NCBI GenBank assembly: GCA_013289955.1
Contig: JABCYZ010000011.1
Span: 1-64,000, forward strand
Length of the DNA: 64,000 bases
DNA from: Acidobacteriota bacterium
Lineage (GTDB): Bacteria > Acidobacteriota > Terriglobia > Acidiferrales > UBA7541
Direction: 5' to 3'
The notes beneath the pieces are model-generated. The model did no database searches. It was not told the DNA's origin and worked only from the letters and a program-made list of their open reading frames with translations. Shown here in pieces: positions 17,008-24,103 of the stretch. Position 1 is the stretch's first letter, and each line of letters starts with the position of its first letter. The position numbers were made by a program, and so were the translations under genes.

Positions 17008-17150
17008 TTCGGCCCTCCCACCTTCTGGATTGCGGGCGCTGAGCCCCCCGAGTTGCCCGATCCGGGAACTGCAGCCACATCATCGCGCTTCAGAACGCGT
17101 TTGCTTCCCGTTTTCTGATCGAAGGTAACATAGCTATCCCGAGTAGGCAT
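17004..17150 (-). CDS. Possible short leader ORF overlapping the MEDS kinase start
   Basis: A 48-residue frame (ATG 17150, stop TGA 17006-17004) overlaps the kinase start by the ATGA arrangement typical of translational coupling. The composition is polar with Gly/Ser/Pro near the end; no family recognised and the ribosome site is weak. It could be a real small protein or a chance frame. Confidence 0.3.
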   Translation of the reverse strand: MPTRDSYVTFDQKTGSKRVLKRDDVAAVPGSGNSGGSAPAIQKVGGPK

Positions 17151-17378
17151 CCCTATTCTGGGAGGCACAGCTCGTCGCCCGTGGGTCCTTGTCAATTCTC
17201 TGAATCCTTGTATTTTGTGCGGGCGCCTGGGCCTTCCGGCGTGTCTAGTGACTGTGAACGCCGGCCCGGCCACTCCGATCGATAGCCTACCGCCAGAACA
17301 GAAGCCCACGCCACCCTTCTGGCTCCCGCTCGTCAACTTGCCGGGAATGACCTGACCAGGGCCCTTTGACGCTTCCGG

Positions 17379-18359
17379 CTAAGCGGAGGACGCAGAGTCT
17401 GCCCTTCGATGCTGCCTTTTATGCAGGTACATATCCCAATCTGCGTGGGCCATAAGCTCCCCGAGTGTCGAAGCAGCCCGCGGATCGAACCGCGCCATGC
17501 CGATGCTGAACGAGAGTTTGAAGCGTGACTCCCTAATGTTTGCCTTCTCGAGACTCTGCTCGATGCGTGGCACGATCACCTGCCTGCTGGCGATGGAGGC
17601 GTCCGAGGCTAGCACTGCAAACTCGTCGCCACCCAGCCGGGCCAGAATGTCCGAATCACGAAATGTCGCCGTCAGAGCCTCGGCGGCGCGGGTCAAGGCT
17701 AGATCTCCTGCCTCGTGACCGAAGGTATCGTTGATTCCCTTCAGATTGTCCACGTCACAATAGAGGAGCAATGCGTCTTGTGAGTTGCGATGAGCCAGCT
17801 TTAGGTGGTGTGTGGCGGATGCAAGAAAACCGCGCCGATTGTAAATCCCCGTAAGGTCATCCGTAACAGCCAGACACCGAATTTCCCGATCCAGCAGTGA
17901 CTGCCTCATGGCGCACGATGCTGCGCGTTGCAGCGCGTTGTCCAGGCTCCGCTCATTCAGAGCACCGGATTTTAGCCCGTTCGAAATCTCCTCCAGCGCG
18001 GACAAGATCTGATGGAGCTCGGAATCTTCCGAACGCAAAGCGGCCGCGAGATGAGACTCCATGGATTTCCTTGAAGGGCCCTTGGCCCGATCTATGGAGA
18101 GGACAGCGGCATTCGCTCGTGGATCAATTTTGGACAGGCCCCCGCATTCGTCACGGCCATCCGCGAACTCTTCCGAACTCTCTAAAGTTCCCGGTACCTG
18201 CCGCATGATGGTGTGAACACTCCCAAGATTACCTCCTAATACTAGTCGCCCAGCTTCCTCGGATCCATCGGGTAAAACATGTATTCCTTCGCCGTGCAAT
18301 TCGTTTCTGTCGGCATGACGCGGAACTGCTCCCGCAAGAATCTGCGTCGAAAGATGCAC
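17379..18359 (-). CDS. Diguanylate cyclase (GGDEF domain)
   Basis: 326 residues from GTG 18359. The C-terminal 165 residues are a canonical GGDEF domain: Asp-Asp-Leu-Thr-Gly-Ile-Tyr-Asn-Arg-Arg-Gly-Phe near 167-178, Asp-Val-Asp-Asn-Leu-Lys-Gly-Ile-Asn-Asp-Thr-Phe-Gly-His, and an intact active-site Gly-Gly-Asp-Glu-Phe. It should make cyclic di-GMP from two GTP. I see no clear Arg-x-x-Asp inhibitory site just before the motif (Arg-Asp-Ser-Asp occurs eight residues upstream and is the likely candidate). The N-terminal part is not a known sensor domain. The start is uncertain: ATG 18062, with AAGGAA upstream, would give a 227-residue protein. PilZ and HD-GYP partners occur elsewhere in the window. 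Confidence 0.92.
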   Translation of the reverse strand: MHLSTQILAGAVPRHADRNELHGEGIHVLPDGSEEAGRLVLGGNLGSVHTIMRQVPGTLESSEEFADGRDECGGLSKIDPRANAAVLSIDRAKGPSRKSMESHLAAALRSEDSELHQILSALEEISNGLKSGALNERSLDNALQRAASCAMRQSLLDREIRCLAVTDDLTGIYNRRGFLASATHHLKLAHRNSQDALLLYCDVDNLKGINDTFGHEAGDLALTRAAEALTATFRDSDILARLGGDEFAVLASDASIASRQVIVPRIEQSLEKANIRESRFKLSFSIGMARFDPRAASTLGELMAHADWDMYLHKRQHRRADSASSA

Positions 18360-18691
18360 CGTCGTGGCACGCTATATCACGCTATATAGTGATTGAGTGA
18401 CCGTGCGACGAAGCGACGAAAACCCAGCGCACGCCAATCATGGATTTTCCCCCTCGCTCTTCCTAGCTGATGCAGGCGGAGTACGCGCAGCCGCCACCTT
18501 GTTCCATAAGGCATTTCTCCTCTCCTTCTACACCCATGACCGGATGGGAAGCACCTTGGCGGAACTCTAGCATTCGAGTCATGTAGCAGGACGTCCATTT
18601 GTTGGCGTCCAGAAATGGCACCGTGCCACGCAGCCCGCTGCAGCAGAGCCACACCGGGCAAGCGAAGGATGACGGGGCAGAAGGAAACACA
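18360..18691. other. Divergent intergenic region (GGDEF gene / YXWGXW gene)
   Basis: 332 bp between two divergent genes. Apart from the tandem repeat and dyad at 18368-18393 I see nothing specific. A long minus-strand open frame that covers this region and the next gene is a shadow of the YXWGXW gene. Confidence 0.4.
18368..18393. promoter_or_regulatory. Tandem repeat plus dyad upstream of the GGDEF gene
   Basis: CACGCTATAT occurs twice back to back (18368-18377, 18378-18387), and ATCAC-N8-GTGAT forms a dyad over 18376-18393. It lies 9-34 bases upstream of the GTG start at 18359, where promoter or operator sequences are expected. The A/T-rich core could serve as a -10 box on either strand. 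Confidence 0.35.
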
Positions 18692-19801
18692 ATGCGTATC
18701 ATTCTTTCGATTCGATCGCTGCTGTTCACCCTGGGAATGCTGATCATGTCCACGGCATCGTTCGCGCAAGTCCGTGTCGGTGTAGCGATAACCATCGCTC
18801 CGCCCGAGCTGCCGGTTTACGAACAACCAATATGTCCCGGCGACGGCTACCTCTGGACCCCCGGATACTGGGCTTACGGCGATGACGGTTATTTCTGGGT
18901 GCCAGGAACTTGGGTGCTGGCTCCGGAAGTAGGTTTTCTCTGGACCCCCGGCTATTGGGGTTGGGGAGACGGCGGGTACATTTTCTATGATGGTTACTGG
19001 GGTCCGCAGGTGGGTTTCTACGGCGGGATCAACTATGGCTTCGGTTACTTTGGCCACGGTTTCGAAGGCGGGCGCTGGGATAACGGACACTTCTTCTATA
19101 ACCGCGCGGTGCTCAACGTAAACGTCGACGTCATTCACAATGTGTATAACACGCGAGTGAACGAAACAAACGTTGCCCGCGTTAGCTTCAATGGCGGAAG
19201 CGGCGGCATCAACGCGCGCGCCACTGCGCAAGAAGAAGCTGCCGCACATGAGCGGCATATCCCGGCCGTAGCCGCGCAAACAGAACATATACAAGCTGCG
19301 CGTAGCAACCCGGAACTGCGCGCTTCCGCGAACCACGGCAAGCCGCCTATCGCTGCCACGGATAAACCTGGCGAACTTAAAGGTGGCGGAGCAGTGGCTG
19401 CCAGGGAGGCTGGTACGGTGCATGAACCGGCGGCGCGTCCGGAAAGCAACGCTCCTCGCGTTAACCCTGCAATCCATCCGAGCGACCTTCCACGGACCGA
19501 GCGGCCCGCTACCCCAAGTACGGGGAATCCGAATCTGGACAAGAAGTACCAACAGCAACAACAAAAGCTTCAAACGAAGCAGGACCAGGAACGGCAGAAA
19601 CTCCAGCAGAAGCAAGACCAGGATCACCAGAAGCTGGAAAAACAGAAGGTCGATGACGCAAAAAAACAGCAGGTCGAGCAAAAGCACCAGCAGCAGACAC
19701 AGCAACTGGCGCAAAGACACACCCAACAACAACAGCAGTTGCAGCAAAGGCAGCAAGCGGCACCACACCCGGCCCCCTCAGCCCGGCCTCCAAAGGGTTA
19801 A
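18692..19801 (+). CDS. Exported YXWGXW-repeat protein with Gln-rich coiled-coil tail
   Basis: 369 residues from ATG 18692 (AAGGAA upstream). A signal peptide ends near Ala-Ser-Phe-Ala-Gln (residue about 25). Residues 40-130 carry repeated Gly-Tyr-Leu/Phe-Trp-x-Pro-Gly-Tyr/Thr-Trp units, the YXWGXW repeat of exported proteins of unknown role, with a Gly/Tyr/Phe-rich stretch after them. The middle is Ala/His/Glu-rich and probably disordered. The last 100 residues are almost pure Gln/Lys/Asp/Glu heptads, with CAG/CAA-rich DNA, and should form a coiled coil. It may be a surface or cell-wall-associated protein. A 42-base perfect hairpin follows at 19821. Confidence 0.85.
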   Translation: MRIILSIRSLLFTLGMLIMSTASFAQVRVGVAITIAPPELPVYEQPICPGDGYLWTPGYWAYGDDGYFWVPGTWVLAPEVGFLWTPGYWGWGDGGYIFYDGYWGPQVGFYGGINYGFGYFGHGFEGGRWDNGHFFYNRAVLNVNVDVIHNVYNTRVNETNVARVSFNGGSGGINARATAQEEAAAHERHIPAVAAQTEHIQAARSNPELRASANHGKPPIAATDKPGELKGGGAVAAREAGTVHEPAARPESNAPRVNPAIHPSDLPRTERPATPSTGNPNLDKKYQQQQQKLQTKQDQERQKLQQKQDQDHQKLEKQKVDDAKKQQVEQKHQQQTQQLAQRHTQQQQQLQQRQQAAPHPAPSARPPKG

Positions 19802-19820
19802 TCTGGCCGAGAATGTGTTT

Positions 19821-19862
19821 TACGGGCGGGAGATCAGCCAAACGGCTGATCTCCCGCCCGTA
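19821..19862. terminator. Perfect 19-bp hairpin after the YXWGXW gene
   Basis: 19821-19839 and 19844-19862 are perfect reverse complements around the loop AAAC. The stem is G/C-rich. No T-run follows on either strand (only CTTTAT downstream), so it is either a terminator of unusual type, a transcript-stabilising 3' hairpin, or a small palindromic repeat. Confidence 0.5.
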
Positions 19863-20021
19863 GACTTTATACACGTGCAATCTCCAGCGTGGCGTGCCCC
19901 TCGAACGAACGAATTTTCGCTTATAGAATCCAATCAGGAATATCTGCTGCACAGATCATACCGGCCTGTTAACGCGGCGAATTGAAATAGGTTGATGCGA
20001 GCTCTGCAAAGTGAAGGTCAA

Positions 20022-20432
20022 CTACCCCAATGAGGATCCAAAAACAGGTTGCCCAAGCGTTCGGTCATGGTTCCTTTTAATCCCTCCGCCGGCGCAATCC
20101 ACACAAAGGCGCGTCCAGGGTATGGCCTGAAGCCGGTTATCGGGAATCGCCTTTTCACACGCAACGCAGACTCCGTATTCCTTTTTGGTGATCCGCTCCA
20201 ATGCCTGCTCGATTTCGGATATGTTGCGGATCTCGCGCTCCATTGTGGTCATTACGAACTCACGATTGTGGCTTCGAAAGGCTTGCGTAGCCTCATCGTC
20301 GACTTCATCTTCGACCACCATTTCCCGCCTCAATTGGTCTACGTGATTTCTCAATTCTTCTAGTCTGGACCGCAGCAGATTCTCAAAGTTCTTAAGTCTT
20401 TTGGACTGGCTCTCTTTTTTCTTGGTTTGCAT
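20022..20432 (-). CDS. DksA/TraR-type zinc-finger protein
   Basis: 136 residues from ATG 20432 (GAGAGGAAG upstream). A Lys-rich N-terminus is followed by a long coiled-coil pair (about 12-90) and the C4 zinc finger near 98-122: Cys-Val-Ala-Cys, then Ile-Pro-Trp-Thr-Arg-Leu-Cys-Val-Asp-Cys. This is the TraR/DksA architecture; such proteins enter the secondary channel of RNA polymerase and, for DksA itself, act with ppGpp. The tip of the coiled coil has Val-Val-Glu-Asp-Glu-Val-Asp-Asp-Glu rather than the Asp-x-x-Asp-x-Ala of true DksA, so the activity may differ. Confidence 0.88.
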   Translation of the reverse strand: MQTKKKESQSKRLKNFENLLRSRLEELRNHVDQLRREMVVEDEVDDEATQAFRSHNREFVMTTMEREIRNISEIEQALERITKKEYGVCVACEKAIPDNRLQAIPWTRLCVDCAGGGIKRNHDRTLGQPVFGSSLG

Positions 20433-20796
20433 CGCTTCCTCTCCCTTCGGCGTTTCTTTTGCGTTCCCTCCGCGCACGCTATAACTCATCCATCGTTTCG
20501 GAAGTTTCACTCCTCTATTGTTCTCGCGCCATACCTGAATTCACCTAGTTTGTGAGCCGTAATGCCGGGGATCGCCGTTCGTTAGAGCCCACGCGCCTCG
20601 GCGGACCACTGATTGCCGCGAAGCTCAGTAAAACCGCAGCTGAGTCGCTGAACAAGGAAACGGCCTTCTGCTAGATTTTTGGACAGGCAAAAATTCAGGT
20701 AAACACTGGATGGCAAGAGCCGGGACCAGGGGCCACAGTCTTGGGAACATCTGGAGTTCAACGGAGTGCTTAAACCGAAATTGAGGGGAACACGAG
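20433..20796. other. Intergenic region, 364 bp, nothing certain
   Basis: Between the divergent DksA-like gene and the 44-residue protein at 20797. A 40-codon GTG frame at 20552-20674 has a protein-like end but no ribosome site, so it is not called. No RNA motif recognised. Confidence 0.35.
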
Positions 20797-20931
20797 ATGA
20801 TCAAGAAAGCGTCGAACGGTTATAAGGTTCTTTCGGAGAAAGGCAAAAACCTCGGCGGGCCTTACAAAACAAGGAAAGAGGCCGAGAAAAGGCTACGGCA
20901 AGTAGAGTACTTTAAGCATAATCATCGCTAG
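20797..20931 (+). CDS. 44-residue basic protein, unknown function
   Basis: A short frame with a good ribosome site (GAGGGGAAC ahead of ATG 20797). The product is very basic and compact: it opens Met-Ile-Lys-Lys-Ala-Ser-Asn-Gly-Tyr-Lys-Val-Leu-Ser-Glu and continues with Gly-Gly-Pro-Tyr-Lys-Thr-Arg-Lys-Glu-Ala-Glu-Lys-Arg-Leu. Proteins of this size with the same 'GYKVLSE ... KEAEKRL' pattern are widespread in soil bacteria and phages, from memory. Possibly a small nucleic-acid-binding protein; no evidence beyond charge. Confidence 0.6.
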   Translation: MIKKASNGYKVLSEKGKNLGGPYKTRKEAEKRLRQVEYFKHNHR

Positions 20932-21021
20932 ATGAACCTTGGAGCCAGCGTTGGACGTGGGCCATACTTCCGCTGTTCCCGATCTCGACCGATTCTCGCC
21001 CTTGGTAGCACTGGAGGAAAA

Positions 21022-21405
21022 ATGAGGCGGCTCGCAATTAGCTCCACGCTAATTCTTCTCTTCACCGCAATTTCCGTGTGTGGATTTGCCGCAAGGCCTC
21101 TCCAACAGCAGAACAATACCCCCATGTCCTTCACGGGCGAACTCATGGACAACATGTGCGCCGCACAGCGCTCCCACGACGCGATGATAAAGAAGGAAGG
21201 GTTCAAGAATTCCAAGGATTGCACGTTGGGATGTGTCAAGAGCGGGGGGCAGTTCGTCCTATATGCTCAGGCTAACAAAACCACGTATCAGCTGGATGAT
21301 CAGGAAAAGCCAAGTGATTATGCAGGCCAAAAAGTCACGATCATAGGCACCTATGACGGCGCGACAAAAACCATCCACATTCAAAGCATTCAATCCGCTC
21401 CCTAA
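21022..21405 (+). CDS. Exported DUF5818-like protein
   Basis: 127 residues. A signal peptide covers residues 1-22 (basic start, hydrophobic core, Gly-Phe-Ala-Ala). The mature part has Phe-Thr-Gly-Glu-Leu-Met-Asp-Asn-Met-Cys, Ser-His-Asp, Asp-Cys-Thr-Leu-Gly-Cys-Val-Lys and the OB-fold-like end Gln-Lys-Val-Thr-Ile-Ile-Gly-Thr-Tyr-Asp-x-Ala-Thr-Lys-Thr-Ile-His. Three Cys and one His could bind metal or form a disulfide. It resembles the DUF5818 exported proteins of Acidobacteria. GGAGGAAAA precedes ATG 21022. A shorter relative lacking the Cys residues is at 32021. Confidence 0.78.
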   Translation: MRRLAISSTLILLFTAISVCGFAARPLQQQNNTPMSFTGELMDNMCAAQRSHDAMIKKEGFKNSKDCTLGCVKSGGQFVLYAQANKTTYQLDDQEKPSDYAGQKVTIIGTYDGATKTIHIQSIQSAP

Positions 21406-21555
21406 ACCTGCCTTCAGATACCAGACGATGGCGCGACCTAGCGTCGGGCTGATTCGCAGCGATTCGATGGGCATGCCAACATAACCATGGTCCCCATGCG
21501 GGGCTCGCTTGCCGCAAGCATCCGTTTGTAGCACTCGAGCCGCCGGGACTCCATT

Positions 21556-21744
21556 TCAACTGGACTTCTTCTTCGGTACCTTGGCGCCCTTTTTTCGGGC
21601 TTCAGAGAGACCGATCGCTATAGCTTGCTTGCGGCTAGTCACTACGCCGCCTTTTCCATTCTTACCGGAACGGAGCGCGCCGCGCTTCTCACGACGCACC
21701 GCCCTCTTGACGCTCTCGGCTGCTGCTTTGCCATATTTTGCCAT
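21556..21744 (-). CDS. DUF6496-like small basic protein
   Basis: 62 residues from ATG 21744 with GGAGGAG upstream. Very Lys/Arg-rich: it opens Met-Ala-Lys-Tyr-Gly-Lys and contains Val-Val-Thr-Ser-Arg-Lys-Gln-Ala-Ile-Ala-Ile-Gly-Leu-Ser-Glu-Ala-Arg. The latter segment is typical of DUF6496, a family of short basic, possibly DNA-associated proteins with no assigned role. Transcribed toward the convergent end of the DUF5818-like gene. Confidence 0.75.
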   Translation of the reverse strand: MAKYGKAAAESVKRAVRREKRGALRSGKNGKGGVVTSRKQAIAIGLSEARKKGAKVPKKKSS

Positions 21745-22036
21745 TTCTCCTCCCAGTAAACGCTCTCCGACTGTGACCCTCAGAGTATGTCGTTGCAATC
21801 CGTGAATTACCCTACGGGTCGAACGAACCTTGTGAAGTGGAACTGGATAGAGGCATCGGTTCTTCGGAATACAGGATCCACGGGTCCGTGCCGGTAGAAG
21901 ACCAAACATGAGGTTTTGTTCTGGTCCGAAGGCACCATTTTATGTCTGCCTGTTCGTCCCCCGATGTCTGAGGTAAAACGGGTATTCCCCGAGTGCGGAA
22001 GGCAAGCGTATAAGGAAATGGCGAGGTCGTATCGCC

Positions 22037-22423
22037 ATGGACCTGCGAATTTTGATCGTAGATGACTCCGTAAGCATGAGGCGAATTATCGCCGCCATTG
22101 TGGGTTCGCATTCCGGCTGGGAGATATGCGGCGAAGCGGAGAACGGCAAGTCGGGACTTGAAAAGTTCCAGGAACTAAATCCGGACCTGGTGCTGCTGGA
22201 TTTTGGGATGCCTGACATTAGTGGAATCGAAACAGCATCACGAATGTCTACGGCTAACCCTACGGTGCCACTTATCCTTTTTACTGTATGGGATCTGGAG
22301 GGTCTTGAGCGAGTTGCAGCCAAGGCCGGAATCTGCGCGGTCGTGCGAAAGAGCGAGGCTTGGAAGCTGATAGCACAAATCGAGACGGTGTTCGCCCGAC
22401 GGTCCAATCGCGGCATTCAATAG
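22037..22423 (+). CDS. Receiver-only response regulator A
   Basis: 128 residues, a single CheY-like receiver. Acidic pocket Val-Asp-Asp-Ser near 8-11, phosphoacceptor Asp in Leu-Leu-Asp-Phe-Gly-Met-Pro near 54-60, conserved Thr/Lys positions in Leu-Phe-Thr-Val and Val-Arg-Lys-Ser. No output domain. Possibly a phosphorelay intermediate or a regulator acting by protein contact. A closely related receiver gene follows 73 bases downstream on the same strand, most likely a tandem duplication. Confidence 0.9.
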   Translation: MDLRILIVDDSVSMRRIIAAIVGSHSGWEICGEAENGKSGLEKFQELNPDLVLLDFGMPDISGIETASRMSTANPTVPLILFTVWDLEGLERVAAKAGICAVVRKSEAWKLIAQIETVFARRSNRGIQ

Positions 22424-22496
22424 AATGCGTTTTTCATCTAGGGTTGGCTACAGTAAAAACCCGATGTTTTCGGACTAGGCTTCTGTCCTATAAAGA

Positions 22497-22913
22497 TTGT
22501 CGGGGTGTCAACGATTGGGCTTGCGAATCCTCATTGTGGACGATTCAGAAGCAACGCGGCGCCTATTGCGAGCCATCATAGGCACGCGCCAATGGACCGT
22601 CTGCGGAGAAGCCGAGAATGGCCTCGCTGGTATCAAAAAGTTCGAGGATCTAAAGCCAGACTTGGCGGTCATTGACTTGGCCTTGCCGGACATGAATGGG
22701 ATTGAAGTAGCCAAGCTTATGTCGTCCCGGGACCCCAACGTACCTCTGGTCCTGTTTACTATTCTCGATGTGGAAGGGCTTGAAGGCCCCGCTCGCAAGG
22801 CCGGGATTTGTCAGGTCGTTTCAAAGGCCCAAGTGTGGGATCTGATTAGGAGCATCGATAGTGCGGTTACTCAGTTACCAGGGGCGCACGAGGCGCCTGA
22901 TATCAGCGTCTGA
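22497..22913 (+). CDS. Receiver-only response regulator B (tandem paralogue)
   Basis: About 130-138 residues, one receiver domain without output. Core motifs parallel those of the upstream gene (Val-Asp-Asp-Ser-Glu-Ala-Thr-Arg-Arg; Val-Ile-Asp-Leu-Ala-Leu-Pro-Asp-Met-Asn-Gly-Ile-Glu; Leu-Phe-Thr-Ile-Leu-Asp-Val-Glu-Gly-Leu-Glu), so the two are paralogues. No ATG start exists: TTG at 22497 or, more like its sister, TTG at 22515, which gives Met-Gly-Leu-Arg-Ile-Leu. Its end overlaps the end of the convergent receiver-kinase by 11 bases. Confidence 0.85.
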   Translation: MSGCQRLGLRILIVDDSEATRRLLRAIIGTRQWTVCGEAENGLAGIKKFEDLKPDLAVIDLALPDMNGIEVAKLMSSRDPNVPLVLFTILDVEGLEGPARKAGICQVVSKAQVWDLIRSIDSAVTQLPGAHEAPDISV

Positions 22914-24024
22914 AGCCCTGCGATGTGCTGAACTGTCCCGCGGAGTTGGGTGGCGCGGACTTGACGGGAATGAGCGCCTCTAGCAGCGTCCCGGGATTGC
23001 CTTTTCGAAGTCGCAATTCCCCACCCAATTCTTGGACGCGCTGCCTCATTCCGGCAATGCCAACACCAAGTTTGTCCGCTTCAAAATCCGCAACGGAATC
23101 CGGAATGCCCTTGCCATCGTCGTACACCCTAATGACTATTTGGCCTTCTCTTAGCGTCAGATGAAGACAGGCTCTTCTCGCCTCGGCATGGCGGAATACA
23201 TTGGTAAGCGCCTCTTGAACGACTCGGAATATGGTGGTTTCCAATTCTGATCCGAAGCGCGGAAAATCCTCCGGCTGTATTTCCAGGGATGTCTCGAGGC
23301 CGCTTCGCTTGGTCAGTCCGTCCAAAAACCATCGAAGGGAGGACTGAAGGCCGATTTCGTCGAGCATGGGAGGATGCAGGAGATGCGAGATACTGCGAAC
23401 TTGTTGGATGGCCTGATTGATCAAAGCGCTTGCTTCCGCTGCAGCCTGCTCTTTCCACTCGATGGATTGATTTTGCATCTGGATGCAATCCACCATCATC
23501 TTTGCGCCGCTGAGCTCTTGGCCCAAGCCGTCGTGCAGATCTCGGGCGATCCGTCGCCGCTCCTGGTCTTGCGCTGCGATGAGGCTGCTCGAGAGGCGCC
23601 GCAACTCGAGGTTGAGAATTTCCAGTTGCCGCGTCTTGCGATGCAGATCGACGAAAACGCTGACCTTCGCTCGCAACAATTCCGGGATGACGGGGACGGA
23701 AATGTAGTCCACCGCCCCCCGTTCGTATCCTCTGAGCCGGTCCAAGTCCGTTAGAAGGACTGCGGAAATGAAAATGATTGGTGTTCTGTTGAAACGCGGA
23801 TGCTGGCGGATCATTTCCGCCAGTTCAAAACCGTCAAGTTCAGGCATGCTGACGTCCAGAAGGATCACCGCGATATCTGACTTCAGCAGATGGTCGAGAG
23901 CCTCCTTCCCCGACTGGGCTTTGATCAGGTTCTCACCTAAGTCGGCAAGAATGACTTCATAGCTGAGCAGCTTGCCAACCTGATCGTCCACCATGAGTAT
24001 ATTTACTTTTTCGTGCACGCCCAT
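22903..24024 (-). CDS. Receiver-linked histidine kinase (REC-HisKA_3-HATPase)
   Basis: 373 residues, soluble. Residues 7-125 form a receiver (Met-Val-Asp-Asp-Gln; Leu-Leu-Asp-Val-Ser-Met-Pro-Glu-Leu-Asp-Gly; Lys position altered to Ile-Ser-Val-Pro). After a short coiled coil comes the NarX-type phosphoacceptor helix (Arg-Asp-Leu-His-Asp-Gly-Leu-Gly-Gln, about 157-165) and an HATPase domain (Asp-Asp-Gly-Lys-Gly-Ile-Pro; Gly-Ile-Ala-Gly-Met-Arg-Gln-Arg-Val). The N-terminal receiver means its activity is likely set by another kinase. The conserved receiver Lys appears to be Val, which may weaken switching. It lies downstream of the giant HAMP kinase, on the same strand and 79 bases away. Confidence 0.92.
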   Translation of the reverse strand: MGVHEKVNILMVDDQVGKLLSYEVILADLGENLIKAQSGKEALDHLLKSDIAVILLDVSMPELDGFELAEMIRQHPRFNRTPIIFISAVLLTDLDRLRGYERGAVDYISVPVIPELLRAKVSVFVDLHRKTRQLEILNLELRRLSSSLIAAQDQERRRIARDLHDGLGQELSGAKMMVDCIQMQNQSIEWKEQAAAEASALINQAIQQVRSISHLLHPPMLDEIGLQSSLRWFLDGLTKRSGLETSLEIQPEDFPRFGSELETTIFRVVQEALTNVFRHAEARRACLHLTLREGQIVIRVYDDGKGIPDSVADFEADKLGVGIAGMRQRVQELGGELRLRKGNPGTLLEALIPVKSAPPNSAGQFSTSQGFRR

Positions 24025-24103
24025 TGACTAGCCCTCGCAGGCGATGAGCTTACTCTTCCGCGCGCTCATCAGCAATTATCACAATCGATCCAGGAAACAA
24101 ATC

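Noticed and set aside
18377..19768. 463-residue minus-strand open frame
   Set aside because: It mirrors the Gln/Trp-rich YXWGXW gene on the plus strand; low-complexity Leu/Ala-rich product, no ribosome site.
20552..20674. 40-codon GTG frame
   Set aside because: No ribosome site and no recognisable family.
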